In this document: piece after piece, positions 26,957-38,172 of the stretch
Position numbering within the stretch: position 1 is the first letter of the stretch
Layout: every line of letters starts with the position of its first letter
Origin: Lactobacillus kitasatonis DSM 16761 = JCM 1039
GTDB taxonomy: Bacteria; Bacillota; Bacilli; Lactobacillales; Lactobacillaceae
Length of the DNA stretch: 64,000 nt
Assembly: GCF_000615285.1 (NCBI RefSeq)
Contig: NZ_BALU01000003.1
Span: 124,001 to 188,000 of the forward strand
Reading direction: 5' to 3'
Notes under the pieces: generated by a model
What the model saw: only the letters and a program-made list of their open reading frames with translations
Database searches by the model: none
What the model was told of the DNA's origin: nothing
Program-made: the position numbers and the translations under genes

Positions 26957-29900
26957 CTACTTAACTTCTACTACTTGCTTAACATCAAGCAAAATCAAAT
27001 ACTTTCCAATTACTTTTTTACTACTGAATTCATTTAATGCTCGTTCATATAAACGAAGCTGTCCGGTATATTTCTCCTTAATTAATTCAATTGATTTATC
27101 TAAATGTGTTTTGTCGACATGATCAGTTTTGTAGTCAAACAAAATAATACCATTATTTGTAATAAAATAGCCATCAATCGTACCATGAACCAAAATTTTT
27201 GCATTTGGATCACTAAAATTATTAAATAATGTTCTAGCAGAAAGCAGACTAGAAAAATCAACTTCTCGTTTTAGATTTTCAGGTCTTTGCCAGAATTCTT
27301 TAGCAAAATCGCTATGAACAAACCATTCAATTTGATCTTTTTTAAGACTAGAAACAATGTCGGCATTTAATTTCTTTTGCTCAATTAAGTGTTGGATCTC
27401 TTGATCAAGCTGTTCATCACTTCCATCACCAGTGTAGTCATAATATTGCAAAATCAAGTGCGTTGCAGTACCAATCTCTGCACCGGTAAATTTAATTTGA
27501 TATAAAAAGCTTGGCTTAGTATCGATTGGCTGCAAATATCGATTAGTCGAAGCTAGCAAATGAGAATTCTCTAATTCTGCTTCATCAGGATCATTAAAAG
27601 CTTTTTTGATTTCAGAAACGGCTTGATAAGCAGTCGTGGCACTAGCATCTTTAAATGGATAATCAAATTGATAAAGCTTTTCAGCAGTTTGAGTCAGAGT
27701 CTTAACTTCTGTATCGCTATCTTCATGTGACTCTTTTTCTTCATTAGTAGAGCTATCTACTTTTGAATCATCATCTGAAAAATCAACAAACAAAATTGGC
27801 TGGCTCTGATCAAGCGAGTTTGTAATATCAGTAATTTTCATAGCTACACGACGATCAAATGCTAAGGCTGGTCCCATAAAACTTAATGGTGTCGTCGCTG
27901 ATAATTTATCTGCTAGTGATAATTGGCCTTGATAATCTAGCTCATTAGACCATTCTTTGACCTTTTTATCAAAACTAGGAATATCACCAACTAAAATCAG
28001 CTTTTGCTTAGCACGCGTTAAAGCAACGTAAAGAACACGTGCTTCTTCTTCAAGTAGTTGTCTCTTCTTAGTAATATTGCCCATTGCTTTAACTAAAGAG
28101 TCAATTCGATAATGTTTTTCTCGTAAAGTGACGCCTAAACCATCAGCATTAATGACATAATTCCCCTTAAGGTCTCTTAATTGATATTGATAATACATCC
28201 CCAAATAAAAGACTATTGGGAACTCCAACCCTTTTGAACCATGGATTGTCATCAATCTCACTGCATTCCCAGCTTCTTTAGTTAACAGTGGTTGGGCCAA
28301 ATCCTTTTGACTTTGACGCATTCTATTAATGAAGTTAATGAACTGGTAAAGTCCCTTAAAGCCAGCACTTTCATAAGAAGTAGCTCTTTCATAAAGTGCC
28401 TCTAAGTTAACGCGCCGTTGTTCACCATTAGGCAATGCAGTCATTATTTCCAAAAGGTTAGTTCGTGTATAAATACTCCAAATCAATTCAGAAATTCTAT
28501 GAGTAGTAGCAAATTCACGCAATGAAGCAAGTTGATTCAAAAAGTCTTTGCATCTATTGCTGAGTTCATCTCCCACACCGACGTATGAAGTAAGAGCACT
28601 GTAAAAGCTACTATTCTTACTCTTAATTCTAATTTTAGCTAAATCTTTTTCACCAAAATTAAAGAGTGGCGAACGCAAAACCGTAACTAGCGGAATATCC
28701 TGGTCAGGATTATCGATGATTTTTAAATAATTCATGATGACAGTTAATTCAAACGTCTGGAAGTAATTTTCAGCATCTGTCACAAAAAGAGGAATGTCTT
28801 GTTTAGCGAATTCTTGCATGATTTCCAAATTATCGCTATGACTTCTAGTCAAAATAGCGATGTCACTATACTTCATCTCACGCATTTTCCCGCTTTTACT
28901 ATCAAACACTTGCATGTGTTCTTCTTTTAATTGCTTTATTCGGGCCAAGACCATTTGGATTTCTGAAAAATCTACTTTATCGCTGCTTTCATCTCCGCCC
29001 CTCTCTTTTTTATGAACTATTACTTCACTCGCTTTAGGCAGATTATCAGGATAATATTTAGCACCAAAAACTAATTGTCCTTCTTTTTGATAATCAATCC
29101 CACCAAAATCAGAACTCAAAATGCTATTAAACAGATGGTTTACAGTACGAGTAACTGGTTCAGTCGATCTAAAATTGTCAGAAAGCAAAATACGTTCTTC
29201 ATGTTCATTCTGTTCTTGAGCAAAGTCATGATATTTTCTTAAGAACAAACTTGGTTCAGCTTGTCTGAAACCATAAATAGACTGCTTTACATCCCCAACC
29301 ATAAACAAGGTATTTTTACCTGTTTCTCTAATTTGCTGGATAATATTTTCCTGCAAAGCATTAATGTCCTGGTATTCGTCGACTAGAATTTCTTTAAACT
29401 TGTTTTGGTAGAAATCCCTAGCCATCTGTGAACTAGACGTATCCTGACTAAGAATACGATAAGCTAGCTGTTCCATATCGCTATAATCGATTAAATTCTC
29501 GTCTCGCTTTAATTTATTAAAACGATCAATTAAAGCAATTTCTGCCTGTGCAATTGCATTTACAATTTTTTGGCCATCGTGCATTACTTTTACTTGCTCT
29601 TTTTCATCAGTCGCAAAAAATGCAGTAAAGGTATCAAACACTTGACTCTTAGCTTCATCTTTTAATTTCTGCAAGTCACCATAAAATTCAACGATGTCTT
29701 CATCCCATTTATTTGACTTGCGATATCTTCCTGTAAAAGCACAAGAGCGTAGCAAATCTCTTTGTTCATCATAGGGCTTGTCTTCAGTCAATGCTGCTAA
29801 GAAGTTATGCAAATTTTGGGCAAATAATTCAAAGTCCTCTCTGACCTTTTTTAATTCTTTAGTTTCAAAGATAGTTTCTTCAAAATACCCATTAATTTTA

Positions 29901-30577
29901 TCTTCTATGCCTTTAAAACTATCTAACAAATATGGCTTAATTTGCTTTTGCCAGAGCTTTGATTTAGTAATCTCGTCGTTTGTTTCATATACTTCCGGCA
30001 ATTGTTTTAGCCAAGCATGATATTCTGGTTTGGCCATAGCGTAATTATACAAATCTAGCAATAAATCACGTGGACTATCTGCATCCCTATCACCAGCAAA
30101 ATTATCATAGAAACGGCTAAAGTCTGAATCTTTTTGGGTAAAGAATTCTCCTTCAACTTCACGCAAAGCACGTTCTTTTAGTAAAGCTGCTTGAGTTTCA
30201 TCAGTAAGAATTTGAAAACTAGGGTCCAGATCCACTGAATAGTAGAAACGGTGAATCACTTCTAGACAAAACGCATCAATAGTCGAAATATTAGCGGTAT
30301 CTACCTGATTCAATTGTTCACGTAAATATCTGCGATTGACGCCAGGTTTAGCCATTTCTTGAGTTAAAGCATTCTTTATTCTAGTTTTCATTTCTTCGGC
30401 GGCTGCTTTAGTAAAAGTAACGACCAGTAGTTCACTTACTTGAGTTCCCGCCAAAATTTCTCTTAAAACTCGTTCAACTAAGACTGTAGTTTTACCACTA
30501 CCAGCCGAAGCTGAAACTAAAATATCATGTCCACGATCATTGATCGCTTTTTCTTGCTCTTTAGTAAACTGTGGCAA
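26957..30577 (-). CDS. rexA: ATP-dependent helicase/nuclease subunit A (RexA/AddA)
   Basis: A 1206-residue UvrD-like superfamily 1 helicase with a C-terminal RecB-type nuclease. Walker A SASAGSGKTT is at 22-31, DEYQDIN forms motif II, ALTRAKQKL is motif VI, and the nuclease motif FDYKTD lies near residue 1145. Together with RexB it processes double-strand ends and stops at Chi. The start is TTG with GAGG 7 nt upstream, 2 nt after the rexB stop. Length matches lactic acid bacterial RexA. Confidence 0.95.
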   Translation of the reverse strand: MPQFTKEQEKAINDRGHDILVSASAGSGKTTVLVERVLREILAGTQVSELLVVTFTKAAAEEMKTRIKNALTQEMAKPGVNRRYLREQLNQVDTANISTIDAFCLEVIHRFYYSVDLDPSFQILTDETQAALLKERALREVEGEFFTQKDSDFSRFYDNFAGDRDADSPRDLLLDLYNYAMAKPEYHAWLKQLPEVYETNDEITKSKLWQKQIKPYLLDSFKGIEDKINGYFEETIFETKELKKVREDFELFAQNLHNFLAALTEDKPYDEQRDLLRSCAFTGRYRKSNKWDEDIVEFYGDLQKLKDEAKSQVFDTFTAFFATDEKEQVKVMHDGQKIVNAIAQAEIALIDRFNKLKRDENLIDYSDMEQLAYRILSQDTSSSQMARDFYQNKFKEILVDEYQDINALQENIIQQIRETGKNTLFMVGDVKQSIYGFRQAEPSLFLRKYHDFAQEQNEHEERILLSDNFRSTEPVTRTVNHLFNSILSSDFGGIDYQKEGQLVFGAKYYPDNLPKASEVIVHKKERGGDESSDKVDFSEIQMVLARIKQLKEEHMQVFDSKSGKMREMKYSDIAILTRSHSDNLEIMQEFAKQDIPLFVTDAENYFQTFELTVIMNYLKIIDNPDQDIPLVTVLRSPLFNFGEKDLAKIRIKSKNSSFYSALTSYVGVGDELSNRCKDFLNQLASLREFATTHRISELIWSIYTRTNLLEIMTALPNGEQRRVNLEALYERATSYESAGFKGLYQFINFINRMRQSQKDLAQPLLTKEAGNAVRLMTIHGSKGLEFPIVFYLGMYYQYQLRDLKGNYVINADGLGVTLREKHYRIDSLVKAMGNITKKRQLLEEEARVLYVALTRAKQKLILVGDIPSFDKKVKEWSNELDYQGQLSLADKLSATTPLSFMGPALAFDRRVAMKITDITNSLDQSQPILFVDFSDDDSKVDSSTNEEKESHEDSDTEVKTLTQTAEKLYQFDYPFKDASATTAYQAVSEIKKAFNDPDEAELENSHLLASTNRYLQPIDTKPSFLYQIKFTGAEIGTATHLILQYYDYTGDGSDEQLDQEIQHLIEQKKLNADIVSSLKKDQIEWFVHSDFAKEFWQRPENLKREVDFSSLLSARTLFNNFSDPNAKILVHGTIDGYFITNNGIILFDYKTDHVDKTHLDKSIELIKEKYTGQLRLYERALNEFSSKKVIGKYLILLDVKQVVEVK

Positions 30578-30579
30578 AA

Positions 30580-33500
30580 TTAGTCCTCTCTTCCTAATCT
30601 TTCTTTTATTTTAGCTAAAAAATCTTTTTTCTTCATATTGTTAATTTCATGATATTGATTTTGTCTAAGCATAGCATCAAAGAAGAAAATATCCTTAAAG
30701 TCTGAATAAGTTAGGGCATTTTGTGACTTACCATACTTATATGGATTCAAACTAATCTTACCGGAAAGAATCTGACTTGATGCTTCCTTGATCAAATATT
30801 CATCATATTCTAGCAACAATTCAATTTCATCTTCGCTAAAGCTCCTATTTGCAGGTAAACTAAAACCACCTTTAGCCTTAGTTTTAACGCCTGTATAAAG
30901 TTCAGAAGCTTGTTTAGTGCTACCCTCTAATAATGGCTCGGCCTCTGTTAAAATATCCGGATCGTTACTAATAATTCCGTTATACATTAATTTAGGCTTA
31001 CTATCAGTTGCCGTTTGACGCAGATTCATAGAACTATCAATTAATTTATCACTGTTTAATCGTTCTAATTGTCTAGTAACCGTTTGATAAAATGCGCCCA
31101 ATAAGGACAGCTGATCATTTCCAGCAAAGAATTGACCATTATTAGCCAAAACATCTAGATATGACACCATCTGTAAGGCGATACCGTTATAAAACATCCC
31201 TAAATCAAACTTCTTAGCAGATGATTTATAGTCAATAACCTGTGCCAGCACTTGATCTTTATCGGCAAAATTAGCTAAATCTACTCGATCCATTTTTCCG
31301 CGCAAATCCACATGATGATTACCTGATAAATCTGGAACATCGAAGCTCAGACCCTTAAGTCGTTCGCCTACTCCAAAACTTAATTCAGAATACTTCGCCC
31401 TAAGTGGAGTTTTAGTTAATGACCTGCGCCAGTTATGAGCTACTTTCGATGTTGTATGATCCAAGCATTTGAATAAATACTGATTAAACGGATCATTCAT
31501 TAACTGAGCATACTTACCTTCATCCTTCATGACATCCCTAACCGAATTAAGCATACTTTCTAATTCGGTACTATTAAGATCAGCTAAATCAAGATGTCGC
31601 TTATTAAGCTGCTTGACCAAACGATCAAAGGTCTCGTGGAAATAATTACCTGCTTGAATCACATCGAATTCATTTTCAAAACGACGCCGCAGTCTTAAAC
31701 CGTAAGTTAAGAAATATTCATATGAATTTTCATAAAAGGTTTCTAGCTGTGAAACTGATGAATTCAAATTTTCACCATAAAGCTTTGTAGCAAGCTCTTG
31801 ACCAATATCTTCTGGCCGATTATCAAACTGACTGGCGTCTAAAACAGAATCCGTCTTTTGTGGCAATACCTTTTGCGTAAGCTCAAGCAATTTCGTAACT
31901 GCTGAAAACTTGGCTGATGAATTCATATAAGCTAAATAGCCCAGACTAGCATCTGCATTAGTGATAAACGACAACAAATCCTGCAATTTTTCTGGTAAAT
32001 CATGTTGCTCAAATTCACGAGCGCCATAATTACTTAGCCGTTGGTAATAAATAGAGGGATCGAGCGTCTCATTTGATGCATTCAAAACAGGGTAAGACAC
32101 ATACACACGATCTTGGGCCAGAGCAAGTGACAAACCAAACTGATAATTTTGATCGAAATTATTCAGTTGTTGATTGTCTTCTAGATATGAATCATCACTA
32201 AAACTATTTTGCAACTGAGCCAAGTTTTCAGTGGTCAAAAAGCCTGGCATCTTTTGAATAGCAGGTAAATTACCACTCGTAGCACCAATGATGAAAACTT
32301 GTTTATAGCCACTAGTTTGAACCATCCCAATTTCAGATAAGTTAACTGCGTCAAGTGTTGATGGAATTTGTGAGAAATTAGCTTCCTTAAAGGCACTGAT
32401 CAACATGTTGAAGAATTCATCCATGTTAAATTCTTCAGGGTTAATCATTAAATAATCGCTGAGCAGTTGGATCAGCAAATCCCACAATTGCTCTGGTTGC
32501 TGTGCTTGTTGCAGGTTTCCTGCATCGTTAGCATCATCACGCCATTTTTCTAGTCTTGCGGCTATTCCATTTTCAGTTAAAAAATCAAAAAAGATAGTTA
32601 ATGCTTTTTGACTATTCTCCTCTTGAGATAATTTTTCAAACAGATTAGTTACCTTATCAACCAAATAACCACGTAGGCGATCAATCTTGGCAACTTCTTC
32701 ATCCATTTTATCTAGTCGAATAACTTCCGCATTCACAAAGTCAGAGAACTTTTTACGCCACAAACCATGATTAATCCCGTGAGCTAAAACAAAGTTCTCT
32801 AACTCATCAACATCATGAATATATTCTGCTTCTTCTTTGTACCAAGATGGAATAAGCAAGTGTGTCTTCAAAATAGCTAACATACTAGCCGTTGAAAAAG
32901 GATTTTCCTTTAAATCATGTAAATTAAACAGATTTTCAATTAATACAACTAGAGGGTGATATTTCATCTCTTGCTGCAAATCATTGAAGAAAGGAATTTT
33001 ATTCTGTCTTAAAATTGGCGTTAAATAAGTTTCATACTCTTTTAAATCTGGTGCTAAGATCAAGAAATCATGGTAGCGATAATTACTTAAAGCCACTTGC
33101 TGATATATTGTCCGCGCCACAAAATAAGCCTCTGCATAGCGTGAATCTGCTTTTACTAATTGCACCTGATTTAAGTCATCAGTTTTAGAAATTGCTTCAG
33201 TCCACAAACTATTGAGAATTTCACGCTTTGTCGGCTTAGGAGAAAGCGGAAAACTTTTAACTGTATACTCCATTTTTCTTTCCTGTAAAAATGAAGTGAA
33301 GCGTCCAATCGTTTGCTGAATAACGTAATCATAGTCGCCTTCTTCAGCCTGCGGATTAATATCACCCAATCTTGTCTTAAAAGCTAATACTACATCCTTA
33401 GCTTTACGCATTAGCAACTTGATAGTTAAAGTTTCTTGTAAAGAGAAATGTGAAAAGTCACAGAAATAGAAGCTAGCATCCCCTAGATCTTTTCTTTTAG

Positions 33501-34062
33501 CCAAAATTTCATTTAATTGTACTTGAACTTCATTCTTAGTCGAGAATTTTCCTGCTATTTCTTTAATAAAAGCATCGTAAATTATGCGTAAATCGTGGAC
33601 TTTGCTTTTGGTCTCTTGATCTAGACTTTCTTCATCAATGTCTTCTAAATTTACGTTGCCATCATAAATCTGTAAAATAGTACTGTACAATTGGTTGATT
33701 AAACCAGTATTGGAATTTTCAAAAATAGTCAGCTTATCTTTTTCCTGTTCTACGATATGCGTAAGCAGCATTGCACTAGCCGCATCATCTAATTGTGTTG
33801 GCAAGCCTTGTTCTGCATCCTTTAAAAAGAACCAAGCAAGACGAGAAAAAGAAAGGACGTGCAGATTTTTTACTGCCGTCTCACTCTGATTTTTACTGAT
33901 TGCAAGTTTATTAATTGCCCTAACTTCTGTGGTAAACTTAATATGATTAGGAACAATGATGAAAGTTTTATTTTCTGGATGCTGCTGATAATTTTTCACA
34001 GCTTCTTCCAGAATTTTTTCTTGTAATGGGTCGGTTTGTCTTCCTGTTAGAATTTTGATCAT
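30580..34062 (-). CDS. rexB: ATP-dependent nuclease subunit B (RexB)
   Basis: A 1160-residue RexB/AddB protein. The N-terminal position of the AddB P-loop reads TGRQTDPLQ and lacks GKT, as in RexB-type subunits. The C-terminal nuclease motif VIDYKSS lies near residue 945. The C-terminal cysteines that bind iron-sulfur in AddB are absent ([18 protein letters not shown]). It is the Chi-recognition and 5'-strand nuclease partner of RexA. The ATG at 34062 follows AAGGAG. It is the first gene of the repair operon rexB-rexA-dinG and diverges from the mevalonate operon. Confidence 0.94.
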   Translation of the reverse strand: MIKILTGRQTDPLQEKILEEAVKNYQQHPENKTFIIVPNHIKFTTEVRAINKLAISKNQSETAVKNLHVLSFSRLAWFFLKDAEQGLPTQLDDAASAMLLTHIVEQEKDKLTIFENSNTGLINQLYSTILQIYDGNVNLEDIDEESLDQETKSKVHDLRIIYDAFIKEIAGKFSTKNEVQVQLNEILAKRKDLGDASFYFCDFSHFSLQETLTIKLLMRKAKDVVLAFKTRLGDINPQAEEGDYDYVIQQTIGRFTSFLQERKMEYTVKSFPLSPKPTKREILNSLWTEAISKTDDLNQVQLVKADSRYAEAYFVARTIYQQVALSNYRYHDFLILAPDLKEYETYLTPILRQNKIPFFNDLQQEMKYHPLVVLIENLFNLHDLKENPFSTASMLAILKTHLLIPSWYKEEAEYIHDVDELENFVLAHGINHGLWRKKFSDFVNAEVIRLDKMDEEVAKIDRLRGYLVDKVTNLFEKLSQEENSQKALTIFFDFLTENGIAARLEKWRDDANDAGNLQQAQQPEQLWDLLIQLLSDYLMINPEEFNMDEFFNMLISAFKEANFSQIPSTLDAVNLSEIGMVQTSGYKQVFIIGATSGNLPAIQKMPGFLTTENLAQLQNSFSDDSYLEDNQQLNNFDQNYQFGLSLALAQDRVYVSYPVLNASNETLDPSIYYQRLSNYGAREFEQHDLPEKLQDLLSFITNADASLGYLAYMNSSAKFSAVTKLLELTQKVLPQKTDSVLDASQFDNRPEDIGQELATKLYGENLNSSVSQLETFYENSYEYFLTYGLRLRRRFENEFDVIQAGNYFHETFDRLVKQLNKRHLDLADLNSTELESMLNSVRDVMKDEGKYAQLMNDPFNQYLFKCLDHTTSKVAHNWRRSLTKTPLRAKYSELSFGVGERLKGLSFDVPDLSGNHHVDLRGKMDRVDLANFADKDQVLAQVIDYKSSAKKFDLGMFYNGIALQMVSYLDVLANNGQFFAGNDQLSLLGAFYQTVTRQLERLNSDKLIDSSMNLRQTATDSKPKLMYNGIISNDPDILTEAEPLLEGSTKQASELYTGVKTKAKGGFSLPANRSFSEDEIELLLEYDEYLIKEASSQILSGKISLNPYKYGKSQNALTYSDFKDIFFFDAMLRQNQYHEINNMKKKDFLAKIKERLGRED

Positions 34063-34141
34063 TTGTTCGTACTCCTTGCATAATATTTTAGCATAACAAG
34101 GTTTTAACTTTTATTAAATCTATTTTAAGGATGATTAAATA

Positions 34142-35049
34142 ATGAAGTGTAGTTTTTTAGCTCACGGAAAAGTGATTATTATAGGTGAACATTCTGTCGT
34201 TTATGGTTATGATGCTCTAGCAATGCCAATCAAAGCTTTGTATATTAGAACCACTGTCGAAGATTCTGATCAAATGTGGATGGATACTGCACGCTACCAT
34301 GGCCCATTTTTTGATGCACCAGATGAATACGATGGCCTTAAATATGTTGTTAAAACGATGCGTGAAAAGGCTCAAAATACGAAGCCTTTAAAAATCACTT
34401 ATACTGGCGAAATTCCGATGGAACGTGGTTTTGGCTCTAGTGCTACCGTTGCGCTTGGTACGACAAAAGCATTAAATCAATTTTTCGATTTAAACTTAAC
34501 TGAAAAAGAAATCATGCAGTAACTAACCATGCCGAAATGATTAACCACGGCAAAGCCTCAGGTCTTGATGCAGCCACTGTTAATTCAGACTACTTAGTCT
34601 TTTTCAATAAAAAAATGGGTCCTAAGATGCTTAAGGCAAAACTTGGCGCTACCCTTTTAATTATGGATACGGGACAACTAGGCAATACAAAGGAAGCTGT
34701 AACTCAAGTAAGATCACTATTAGATCAATCTGAAACAGCCAAAAACAATATGAAACGCCTAGGTGAATTAGCCGATTTAACCAAAGAAGTTTGGCTTAAA
34801 CAAGATAGTTTGACAGTTGGTAAAATTTTTAATGAAGCTCAAGAAATTTTGCATTCATTCAACATCTCTACTGACAGAATTGATCAACTGCAAAAAATTG
34901 CTCTAGCAAATGGTGCCTTAGGTTTTAAACTTTCTGGTGGCGGCTTAGGCGGCATTACTATCACACTATGTAAAAATAAAGAAATTGCTACTAATATTGC
35001 AGAGAAATGTAAAGATATTATTAGTGGTAGCTGGATCGAGGAAATTTAA
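34142..35049 (+). pseudogene. mvk: Mevalonate kinase, interrupted by a single-base deletion
   Basis: Two adjacent frames together give a full GHMP-family mevalonate kinase of about 302 residues. The first (34142-34522) holds the N-terminus KVIIIGEHSVVYG and the ATP loop ERGFGSSATVALG. The second (34537-35049) holds MINHGKASGLDAATVNSDY, with the catalytic Asp, and KLSGGGLGG. At 34514-34516, ATCATGCAGTAACT reads into TAA; adding one G (ATGGCAGTAACT) restores AVTNHAEMINHG. Mevalonate kinase is needed for isoprenoids in lactobacilli, so a sequencing error is likely. The second half has no ribosome site. The stop overlaps mvaD (TAATG). Confidence 0.9.
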
Positions 35050-36014
35050 TGACAAAAACTGCACGAGCACATACCAATATTGCCTTAATCAAATACTGGG
35101 GTAAAAAAGATGCTGCTTTAAGAATCCCATTGATGTCAAGCTTATCGATGACGCTTGATGCTTTTTACACCGATACAACTATTGAAAAAACTACAGGTTC
35201 AAGTGAATTCTATTTAAATGGTAAAAAGCAAACTCCTGCTAATAGTAAGCGCGTTTTTGCCTATATCAAAAAGTTGCAACAAAGATTCGATTTAAAGGAA
35301 GAAAATCTTGTAGTTAAATCTACTAATCACGTACCAACTTCTGCAGGCCTTGCTTCTTCAAGTTCTGCTTTTGCGGCTCTAGCTGCAGCTTTTTGTGCTT
35401 TTTATAATATTAACGCAGATAAAACTCTATTATCACGTTTGGCTAGAATTGGCTCAGGATCTGCAAGTCGCTCTATTTTTGGTGGCTTTTCAATTTGGCA
35501 AAAAGGTGATTCAGATGAGACTTCATATGCATATGTTTTAGATGAACATCCTCAAATGGACTTGCACCTTCTAGCAATTGAATTAGACACTAAACAAAAA
35601 AAGATTTCATCAACTCGCGGGATGAAAGATGCACAATCTTCCCCATTCTTTAAGCCATGGATCGCACGGAATGAATCTGAATTAAAACAGATGATTGCAG
35701 CTATAAAAAATGATGACTTTACTGCTCTAGGTAAATTAGCTGAACTCAATGCCAATGAAATGCATGCAATTAATTTAACCGCACAACCAGAGTTCACTTA
35801 TTTTGAACCTGATACTATTCGCGCTATAAAATTAATAGAAACTTTACGCGACAAAGGTATTGAATGCTACTATACTATTGATGCTGGTCCCAACATTAAA
35901 GTACTCTGTCAGTTAAGAAATATAAAAGAAATCATTGAAAACTTTGAGTCAGAATTCAATAATGTTAAGATAGTGAGTGCAAGTTTTGGTCCTGGAGTTA
36001 CTTATTCGGATTAA
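35049..36014 (+). CDS. mvaD: Diphosphomevalonate decarboxylase
   Basis: A 321-residue GHMP enzyme converting mevalonate diphosphate to isopentenyl diphosphate with ATP. Family blocks are ARAHTNIALIKYWGKKD at the N-terminus (residues about 4-20), the ATP loop PTSAGLASSSSAFAALA near 97-113, SGSASRSIFGGF with the catalytic Ser/Arg region, and the Asp in YYTIDAGPNIKVL. The ATG overlaps the mvk stop by one base, so translation is coupled. Intact. Confidence 0.95.
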   Translation: MTKTARAHTNIALIKYWGKKDAALRIPLMSSLSMTLDAFYTDTTIEKTTGSSEFYLNGKKQTPANSKRVFAYIKKLQQRFDLKEENLVVKSTNHVPTSAGLASSSSAFAALAAAFCAFYNINADKTLLSRLARIGSGSASRSIFGGFSIWQKGDSDETSYAYVLDEHPQMDLHLLAIELDTKQKKISSTRGMKDAQSSPFFKPWIARNESELKQMIAAIKNDDFTALGKLAELNANEMHAINLTAQPEFTYFEPDTIRAIKLIETLRDKGIECYYTIDAGPNIKVLCQLRNIKEIIENFESEFNNVKIVSASFGPGVTYSD

Positions 36015-36056
36015 TTTGTACATAGAAAGTTAGATAGATTCGAGGATTTAGTTCTT

Positions 36057-37139
36057 TTGATAACAGAAAAAGCACCTGGAAAATTATATATTGCCGGAGA
36101 ATATGCAGTTTTAGAGCAGGATTGTCCTGCCGTTTTAGTAGCAGTAAATCAGTTTGTACGTGTTTCCATCACGAAAAGTGAGACTACTACAGGTTTGATC
36201 CATTCTAAGCAGTATTCACAAGATTCTATTCATTGGGTTCGCAAGGGCTCTAAGATGGTAATCGACAATCGTGATAATCCATTCGAGTATATTTTGTCTG
36301 CAATTTTCTTTACAGAACAATACTGTATTGAGCAAAACATCAAGATGAAAATATACGATCTGCATGTTAATTCAGATTTGGATTCTGCTGATGGTAAGAA
36401 ATATGGTTTAGGTTCTAGCGCCGCTGTTACTGTAGCCACTGTTAAGGCTATTTTACATTTTTATGGCGTAGAGATGAGCAATGAACTTGTTTATAAGCTT
36501 TCAGCCATCTCCCACTATTCAGTCCAAGGCAATGGATCCGCAGGAGATATCGCTGCTAGTGTTTACGGTGGTTGGCTTGCTTACCAAACCTTCGACAAGA
36601 CTTGGCTTAAGCACGAACTTGATAAGAAGACATTATCTGAAGTAGTCAATGAAGCCTGGCCTGGTTTAAAGATTCAATTGCTTAATCCACCTAAGGATAT
36701 GAAGTTAATGATCGGCTGGAGTCAGAAGCCAGCTTCTACTTCACGTTTAGTTGACGAAACCAACGCTAACAAGGCTGCTTTAAATATGGAATACAAGAAT
36801 TTCTTAGCTGCTTCTAGAGCTTGTGTTTTAAAAATGATCGCCGGCTTTGAAGCAAACGATATTTCATTGATTAAAAAGCAAATTCGTGCTAACCGTAAAT
36901 TATTGCAACACTTTGCTAAGATCAACCAAATCGCAATTGAAATTCCACGTTTATCTCAATTAATTAAGATCGCAGAAGATTTCGGTGGAGCTGCTAAGAC
37001 TTCTGGCGCAGGCAATGGTGATTGTGGTATCGTCATCACTGATTCTAATACTGACGTTGCTGCTCTTGAGAGCGAATGGCGTCATAATGGTATTTTGCCT
37101 TTAAATTTTAGAGTTCACCAAATTAGTTTGACTCGCTAA
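36057..37139 (+). CDS. mvaK2: Phosphomevalonate kinase
   Basis: A 360-residue GHMP kinase forming mevalonate diphosphate. It opens ITEKAPGKLYIAGEYAVLE, has the ATP loop KYGLGSSAAVTVATVK near residue 120-135, HYSVQGNGSAGDIAASVYGG, and the C-terminal KTSGAGNGDCGIVI. The start is TTG at 36057 with GAGGA about 9 nt upstream; no ATG is close. It is third in the mevalonate operon, 16 nt ahead of fni. Confidence 0.94.
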   Translation: MITEKAPGKLYIAGEYAVLEQDCPAVLVAVNQFVRVSITKSETTTGLIHSKQYSQDSIHWVRKGSKMVIDNRDNPFEYILSAIFFTEQYCIEQNIKMKIYDLHVNSDLDSADGKKYGLGSSAAVTVATVKAILHFYGVEMSNELVYKLSAISHYSVQGNGSAGDIAASVYGGWLAYQTFDKTWLKHELDKKTLSEVVNEAWPGLKIQLLNPPKDMKLMIGWSQKPASTSRLVDETNANKAALNMEYKNFLAASRACVLKMIAGFEANDISLIKKQIRANRKLLQHFAKINQIAIEIPRLSQLIKIAEDFGGAAKTSGAGNGDCGIVITDSNTDVAALESEWRHNGILPLNFRVHQISLTR

Positions 37140-37155
37140 CGGAGAATTAATTTAT

Positions 37156-38172
37156 ATGTCAATTAGATCCGAAAGAAAAGAAGAACATCTGAAATTAGCT
37201 CAGATGTTTTTTAATAAGCAAAAATACAATAGTTTTGATCAATTACATTTACTTCGCCCTGCTTTGCCTGAAACCAAAGTTGATACTCAAACATTAGGTG
37301 TAGAGATGTTTAAAAAACGCGTCTCTGCGCCTTTTTTTATCAATGCAATGACTGGTGGTTCACAGAAATCTAAGGCCGTGAACAAGGCATTAGGACATGT
37401 AGCGGCTAAAGAGAATATTGCTTTTGCATTAGGTTCGGCTAGTATCCTTGCTAAAGAGAAAAATCAACTGGATAGTTTTTATGTAGCTAGAGAAGAAGAT
37501 CCCGATGGTGTTTTAATAGTTAATGTTAACCCAGAAACGCCTATTGATGCTACTAAACGAATTATTCATGAACTAAAAGCAGATGCTTTGCAAACTCACC
37601 TTAATACGGTCCAAGAAATTGCCATGCCTGAAGGTGATCGCAACTTTTTATGGCTAGATCATATTAAAGAAATGCATGAGCAAATTGATATTCCAATTAT
37701 TATCAAAGAAGTCGGTTTTGGACTAGACGCAGCAACCATTCATACTTTGAAAAACATTGGAATCCAATACTTTGATATTGCTGGTAGCGGTGGTACAAAT
37801 TTTGCTCAAATTGAAAATGCTCGCAACTCTAGGGACGTCTCATACTTAGAAGATATCGGCCTTCCTACAGTTGTTTCAGCATTAATGGCAAAAAAAGAAG
37901 ACGTCAGCTTTATTGTCTCAGGTGGCGTACGCAATCCTTTAGACGTACTAAAAGGATTAGCACTAGGCGGACAATATGTTGGCATCTCCAATGTCTTTTT
38001 ACAAGAATATAATCAAAATGGTACTGAAGGCTTAGAGAAGTTAATTTCTGCTTGGAAAAACGAATTAGCAGGCTTAATTGCAGTTTACGGTCAAAGTAGT
38101 TTAGCATCCCTACCTCAAATCAAAAAGTATTATGATTTACCCTTAAAAAGCCAAATCGACCAATTGCTCTAA
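37156..38172 (+). CDS. fni: Isopentenyl-diphosphate delta-isomerase, type 2 (FMN-dependent)
   Basis: A 338-residue TIM-barrel flavoprotein interconverting isopentenyl and dimethylallyl diphosphate. Motifs are RKEEHLKLAQMFFN near the N-terminus, FINAMTGGS (FMN contact), GLDAATIHTL, DIAGSGGTNFAQIEN and SGGVRNPLDVLKGLALGG. This isomerase accompanies the mevalonate pathway in lactic acid bacteria. Its last 4 bases overlap the end of the convergent RpiR gene, with no separate terminator visible. Confidence 0.95.
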   Translation: MSIRSERKEEHLKLAQMFFNKQKYNSFDQLHLLRPALPETKVDTQTLGVEMFKKRVSAPFFINAMTGGSQKSKAVNKALGHVAAKENIAFALGSASILAKEKNQLDSFYVAREEDPDGVLIVNVNPETPIDATKRIIHELKADALQTHLNTVQEIAMPEGDRNFLWLDHIKEMHEQIDIPIIIKEVGFGLDAATIHTLKNIGIQYFDIAGSGGTNFAQIENARNSRDVSYLEDIGLPTVVSALMAKKEDVSFIVSGGVRNPLDVLKGLALGGQYVGISNVFLQEYNQNGTEGLEKLISAWKNELAGLIAVYGQSSLASLPQIKKYYDLPLKSQIDQLL

